From positions 1 to 9,590 of the forward strand of contig CAAEPN010000155.1 in assembly GCA_900757905.1 (NCBI GenBank): a DNA stretch of 9,590 nt. Direction: 5' to 3'. Source of the DNA: Clostridia bacterium (GTDB lineage: Bacteria; Bacillota; Clostridia; Oscillospirales; CAG-382). This document shows, one piece after another, positions 7,056-9,590 of this stretch. The notes under the pieces are model-generated. The model did no database searches. It was not told where the DNA came from and saw only the letters and a program-made list of their open reading frames with translations. How positions within the stretch are numbered: position 1 is the stretch's first letter; each line of letters opens with the position of its first letter. The position numbers and the translations under genes are program-made.

Positions 7056-8087
7056 ATGACCCGAAACAAAGGCATTGACCTTACCAAATCCATCGCTATT
7101 CTCTGTGTTCTTTTCATTCATGCCGGAAGCGCGTTTTATGCATTCCCTGTTGCTTCATCCGCTTGGAATACGCTCCTTGCATATGGCTCGCTTGTGCGTG
7201 CCGGCGTGCCGCTCTTTCTCATGTGCAGCGGTGCACTGTTGTTAAATACAGAAAAAAAGCTCTCGCTCAAACGGTTGTATACCCATAATCTGCCGCGCAT
7301 TCTTGCTGCTATGGTGTTTTGGGGTTATACCTACAAGCTTTGGCATTTGTACGAACAAAATGCTTTCAGCGCACCAGCGCTTTGGAATGCGTTCAAAGAG
7401 GTCCTCTTTTTTAACCAAGAGTTCCATTTCTACTATCTGCACATCATTTTACTTGTCTATATTCTACTTCCGGTTATGCGCGTTCTGACGGCAAGCGCCG
7501 ACCAAAACACGTTAAAATATGCGCTTCTGCTCTGGTTTGCGTTAGGGATTCTGTATCCGACCGTAATCGGCTTTTGGCCGTTTACGCTGTTTTCCGGCAT
7601 GACGCCGCAATATCTTATCAACATGACCTATGCCTCTGTGGGTTATGGGCTTTATGGGTGGTATTTGACAAAGCACCCGCTTTCCAAGATCGTCGGAATT
7701 TTATCCGGTCTTAGCGGTTTTTTTGTCATTCTGATCGGAACATATGCTTTAAGCGCCCGGCAAAATGCGTTAAACGAGCTGTTATTCAGCGGTATGACCG
7801 TCGGAACCTTTCTCCTTGCGACGGGAATATACACGCTTTGCACGCATATAGGCGAAAAAATGGGAGAACGCCTTTGCGCTGTAACGAAATACGTTTCAAA
7901 AGCCTCTTTTTGCCTGTATCTGACGCATATGTTCGGAATCTACCTCCTTGCACGTCATGGATTCTCCGTAGCCAGCTCAAACCCGATTTACGCCGTTCCG
8001 CTTACGGTTCTTATCCTCTTTGCCGGCGGACTTGCTGTCTATGCGGTGCTATCCCATATCCCGGTCGTAAATAAGTGGCTTGTCTAA
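7056..8087 (+). CDS. Membrane acyltransferase, acyltransferase-3 family (probable polysaccharide O-acetyltransferase)
   Basis: A 343-residue integral membrane protein with about ten hydrophobic helices, the usual size and shape of the acyltransferase-3 family (PF01757), which moves acetyl groups from the cytoplasm onto surface sugars or wall polymers. Family landmarks seen are GIDLTKSIAIL...IHAG in helix 1 (K11-x10-H22, the position usually written R-x10-H), R48 in VRAGVPLFLMCSGALLL, FHFYYLHIILLVYILLP (123-139), and the late SKASFCLYLTHMFGIYL (281-297). ATG 7056 is chosen because GGAGG (7046-7050) is 5 bases upstream; the in-frame TTG at 7026 falls in the terminator tail. The acceptor is unknown. 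Its position beside the SLH gene suggests the wall polysaccharide to which SLH domains bind, but that is inference. No terminator follows; a 102-base gap leads to the cyclase gene. Confidence 0.85.
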   Translation: MTRNKGIDLTKSIAILCVLFIHAGSAFYAFPVASSAWNTLLAYGSLVRAGVPLFLMCSGALLLNTEKKLSLKRLYTHNLPRILAAMVFWGYTYKLWHLYEQNAFSAPALWNAFKEVLFFNQEFHFYYLHIILLVYILLPVMRVLTASADQNTLKYALLLWFALGILYPTVIGFWPFTLFSGMTPQYLINMTYASVGYGLYGWYLTKHPLSKIVGILSGLSGFFVILIGTYALSARQNALNELLFSGMTVGTFLLATGIYTLCTHIGEKMGERLCAVTKYVSKASFCLYLTHMFGIYLLARHGFSVASSNPIYAVPLTVLILFAGGLAVYAVLSHIPVVNKWLV

Positions 8088-8121
8088 ACAGAAACGCACG
8101 ATTCAAATAATATTTGCAATT

Positions 8122-8127
8122 TATAAT
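8122..8127 (+). promoter_or_regulatory. Candidate -10 element upstream of the diguanylate cyclase gene
   Basis: A perfect TATAAT lies in the AT-rich gap between the acyltransferase and the cyclase genes, 62 bases before the ATG. The region 17 bases upstream has no good -35 (CGATTC at 8099-8104). TTGCAA occurs twice nearby (8114 and 8133) but neither copy pairs with a -10 at a standard spacing. The cyclase may have its own promoter here or be read from the acyltransferase transcript. Confidence 0.3.
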
Positions 8128-8189
8128 AGATTTTGCAACTGTATCATGATAAAATACATACGAAACGAAAGGGCAAAGGAAGCGATCGG

Positions 8190-9338
8190 ATGGCAATAAA
8201 TATTCCCGAAATTTTGGTAGCAAACGGCGCCGGTATGATCTTAATGCTGCTCATTCTTTTTTATAGCCACCGCACTTTCCGTATCGGCCTGCCGGATGAA
8301 AAAATGTTTTATGGCATGGTAGTAGCAACCTGTTTTCTGTGTTTCGTGGAAATAACAACTTATTTAATCGACGGGAAGCAGTTCTTTGGCGCGCGTTTTT
8401 TAAATTATTTTCTCAATGAGCTTTTGTTCTCTTTAAACACCTGCTTTGCCTGCCTTTGGATCTTTTATGCCGACTACAAGGTATTTCGCAGCGCTGAGCG
8501 TTTAAAACGCATTTTCCCAATCAATGTTATTCCGGCCTGTGTGTTTATTTTACTTTACGCTACTAACAGTATTTCCGGTATCTTCTTCACAGTCTCGCCG
8601 GATAACATCTATAAACGCGGTCCGCTTGTCGTCTTTGCTTATCTGATTACTTATGCCTACCTTTTTGGCGGCATGACGATTATCTATAAAAACCGTCGGC
8701 ACGCACAGCGCTATATGTATATGCCGGCCATCGTCTTTATTCTGCCGGTTCTTTTTGGAAGCAGCTTACAATTCTTTTTCTATGGAATTTCCACAGTCTG
8801 GCTGTCTAACGCAATCGGCATTACCGCACTATACATCTCCTTACAAAGCGATAAAGCCTATATCGACCGCTTGACCGGCGTGTATAACCGCCATTATCTG
8901 GAAACCTATTTGGACACCATTTACCGGCATAACAGCGATAAAAACGCCAAAGTCAAGAGTTTGATCGGCTTAATGATAGATATTGATAAATTCAAGCTTA
9001 TCAACGACCGCTTCGGGCATATTGTCGGCGATGACGCGCTGTTCCGAACCGCGCATTTACTGCGTACCAAAGTCGGCAAAAACGCCTTTGTCGCACGTTT
9101 CGGCGGCGATGAATTTATGGTGCTTTTGCGTGACAAGACCGAAAAAGACATACACGCGCTCATCAATGTCATTCATAAGGCTGTCGAGACCCAAAACAGC
9201 ACCGAGGATAAGCCGTATACGCTTCAGCTTTCCGTGGGCTATGCCATTGTGAACCCGTCAGACAGCACAAAAGAAGAATTTCTGCACTGTGCCGACCAAG
9301 CCATGTACGCCGCAAAGCGCAAAAACGCGGCGCTGTAA
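8190..9338 (+). CDS. Membrane-anchored diguanylate cyclase (7 TM helices + GGDEF domain)
   Basis: A 382-residue protein predicted to make cyclic-di-GMP from two GTP. The N-terminal half has about seven hydrophobic segments (near residues 7-25, 40-60, 70-94, 108-134, 145-166, 177-199 and 203-219) and no recognised sensor domain; it may sense a membrane or outside signal. The GGDEF domain spans about 222-382: LTGVYNR (228-234), the metal-binding DIDKFK (264-269), NDRFGHIVGDD (272-282), the intact signature FGGDEF (304-309), and the closing SVGYAI and ADQAMYAAK. The usual RxxD inhibitory site upstream of GGDEF is absent; the equivalent positions read G-K-N-A. No EAL or HD-GYP domain is present. 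ATG 8190 has AAAGGA (8175-8180) 9 bases upstream; the frame extends to TTG 8133 but that has no ribosome site. It ends at a shared bidirectional terminator. Confidence 0.93.
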   Translation: MAINIPEILVANGAGMILMLLILFYSHRTFRIGLPDEKMFYGMVVATCFLCFVEITTYLIDGKQFFGARFLNYFLNELLFSLNTCFACLWIFYADYKVFRSAERLKRIFPINVIPACVFILLYATNSISGIFFTVSPDNIYKRGPLVVFAYLITYAYLFGGMTIIYKNRRHAQRYMYMPAIVFILPVLFGSSLQFFFYGISTVWLSNAIGITALYISLQSDKAYIDRLTGVYNRHYLETYLDTIYRHNSDKNAKVKSLIGLMIDIDKFKLINDRFGHIVGDDALFRTAHLLRTKVGKNAFVARFGGDEFMVLLRDKTEKDIHALINVIHKAVETQNSTEDKPYTLQLSVGYAIVNPSDSTKEEFLHCADQAMYAAKRKNAAL

Positions 9339-9357
9339 AACGTCAAAAACATACAAC

Positions 9358-9390
9358 AAAACCGGGCAGCCGACAGCTGCCCGGTTTTTT
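9358..9390. terminator. Bidirectional terminator between the cyclase gene and proB
   Basis: A perfect 13-base-pair stem (AAAACCGGGCAGC at 9358-9370 with its complement at 9376-9388) has a CGACA loop and T tracts in both orientations: TTTTTT ends the plus-strand reading, and the leading AAAA gives a T run on the minus strand. It sits between convergent genes, 19 bases after the cyclase stop and 26 bases beyond the proB stop, so it should serve both. Confidence 0.92.
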
Positions 9391-9416
9391 CGTGAACATC
9401 GCAAGACGTATGCCCT

Positions 9417-9590
9417 TTAACTTCTTGCCTTAAACAACGTCCCGACCGATCTCCCGTCCACAATATCATAAAGCGCCTCCGGCCGTTTTCCGTTGGTGAT
9501 AACGACGTCTGCACCGCTTGCCGTGGCAAGCTCGGCCGCCTTGATCTTTGTTTTCATGCCGCCCGTACCGCGCCGTGAACCGGCGCCGCC
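9417..9590 (-). CDS. proB: Glutamate 5-kinase, C-terminal fragment (5' end outside window)
   Basis: On the minus strand the frame is open from base 9590 and stops at TAA (9417-9419), giving 57 residues. GTGGMKTKIKAAELA matches the conserved glycine-rich nucleotide-binding segment of glutamate 5-kinase, followed by GADVVITNGKRPEALYDI and the closing GRSVGTLF. The enzyme phosphorylates glutamate with ATP as the first step of proline synthesis, and ProA acts next. The protein ends a few residues after GTLF, where longer homologues continue into an RNA-binding-like PUA domain, so this is the short form without PUA. Most of the kinase core lies outside the window. It converges on the cyclase gene. 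Confidence 0.9.
   Translation of the reverse strand, partial: GGAGSRRGTGGMKTKIKAAELATASGADVVITNGKRPEALYDIVDGRSVGTLFKARS

Noticed and set aside
8133..8189. In-frame TTG upstream extension of the diguanylate cyclase
   Set aside because: The added 19 residues are polar and non-conserved-looking, no ribosome site precedes the TTG, and ATG 8190 has a good one and starts just before the first membrane helix.
9239..9529. A 96-codon minus-strand frame spanning the terminator and the end of the cyclase gene
   Set aside because: It is out of frame with the clearly recognisable proB fragment, crosses the terminator hairpin, and has no domain.

Overview
The window reads as chromosomal DNA from a Gram-positive, low-to-mid GC Bacillota (Clostridia-like, possibly Oscillospiraceae or a relative). 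The support is strong AGGAGG-type ribosome sites, U-tailed hairpin terminators, a signal-peptide-bearing surface protein with SLH domains, a short glutamate 5-kinase, and Bacillota-type ParB sites (parS). No tRNA, rRNA, CRISPR array, insertion sequence or phage gene was seen. The taxonomic placement is inference.

Layout, left to right. Bases 1-309 are the 3' end of nicotinate phosphoribosyltransferase (pncB). After a 14-base gap comes a 593-residue FAD-dependent oxidoreductase (324-2105), probably in the same transcript, closed by a strong terminator. A 354-residue serine-carboxyl peptidase of the sedolisin (S53) type follows (2199-3263); it has no signal peptide and no activation prodomain. 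A promoter region with an 18-base perfect palindrome then leads into a 1147-residue SLH-domain protein (3484-6927), most likely a major surface-layer protein, with codon use typical of high expression and its own terminator. Next are a membrane acyltransferase of the acyltransferase-3 family (7056-8087) and a seven-helix membrane diguanylate cyclase (8190-9338), also on the plus strand. The window ends with the 3' end of glutamate 5-kinase (proB) on the minus strand. It converges on the cyclase gene across a shared bidirectional terminator.

The most unusual signal lies inside the oxidoreductase gene: two exact copies of the 16-base parS palindrome TGTTTCACGTGAAACA, 1392 bases apart and both read in frame as V-S-R-E-T. 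These are the sites where ParB (Spo0J) loads and from which it recruits SMC, so the locus probably sits in the origin-proximal segregation domain and this metabolic gene doubles as a chromosome-segregation landmark.

A second theme is cell-surface construction: an SLH protein that should bind a pyruvylated wall polysaccharide, a nearby acyltransferase that could acetylate such a polysaccharide, and a cyclic-di-GMP enzyme. The palindrome over the predicted start of S-layer transcription closely resembles operators of GntR-type repressors, which suggests regulated S-layer expression. That link is inference; no GntR-family gene lies in the window.
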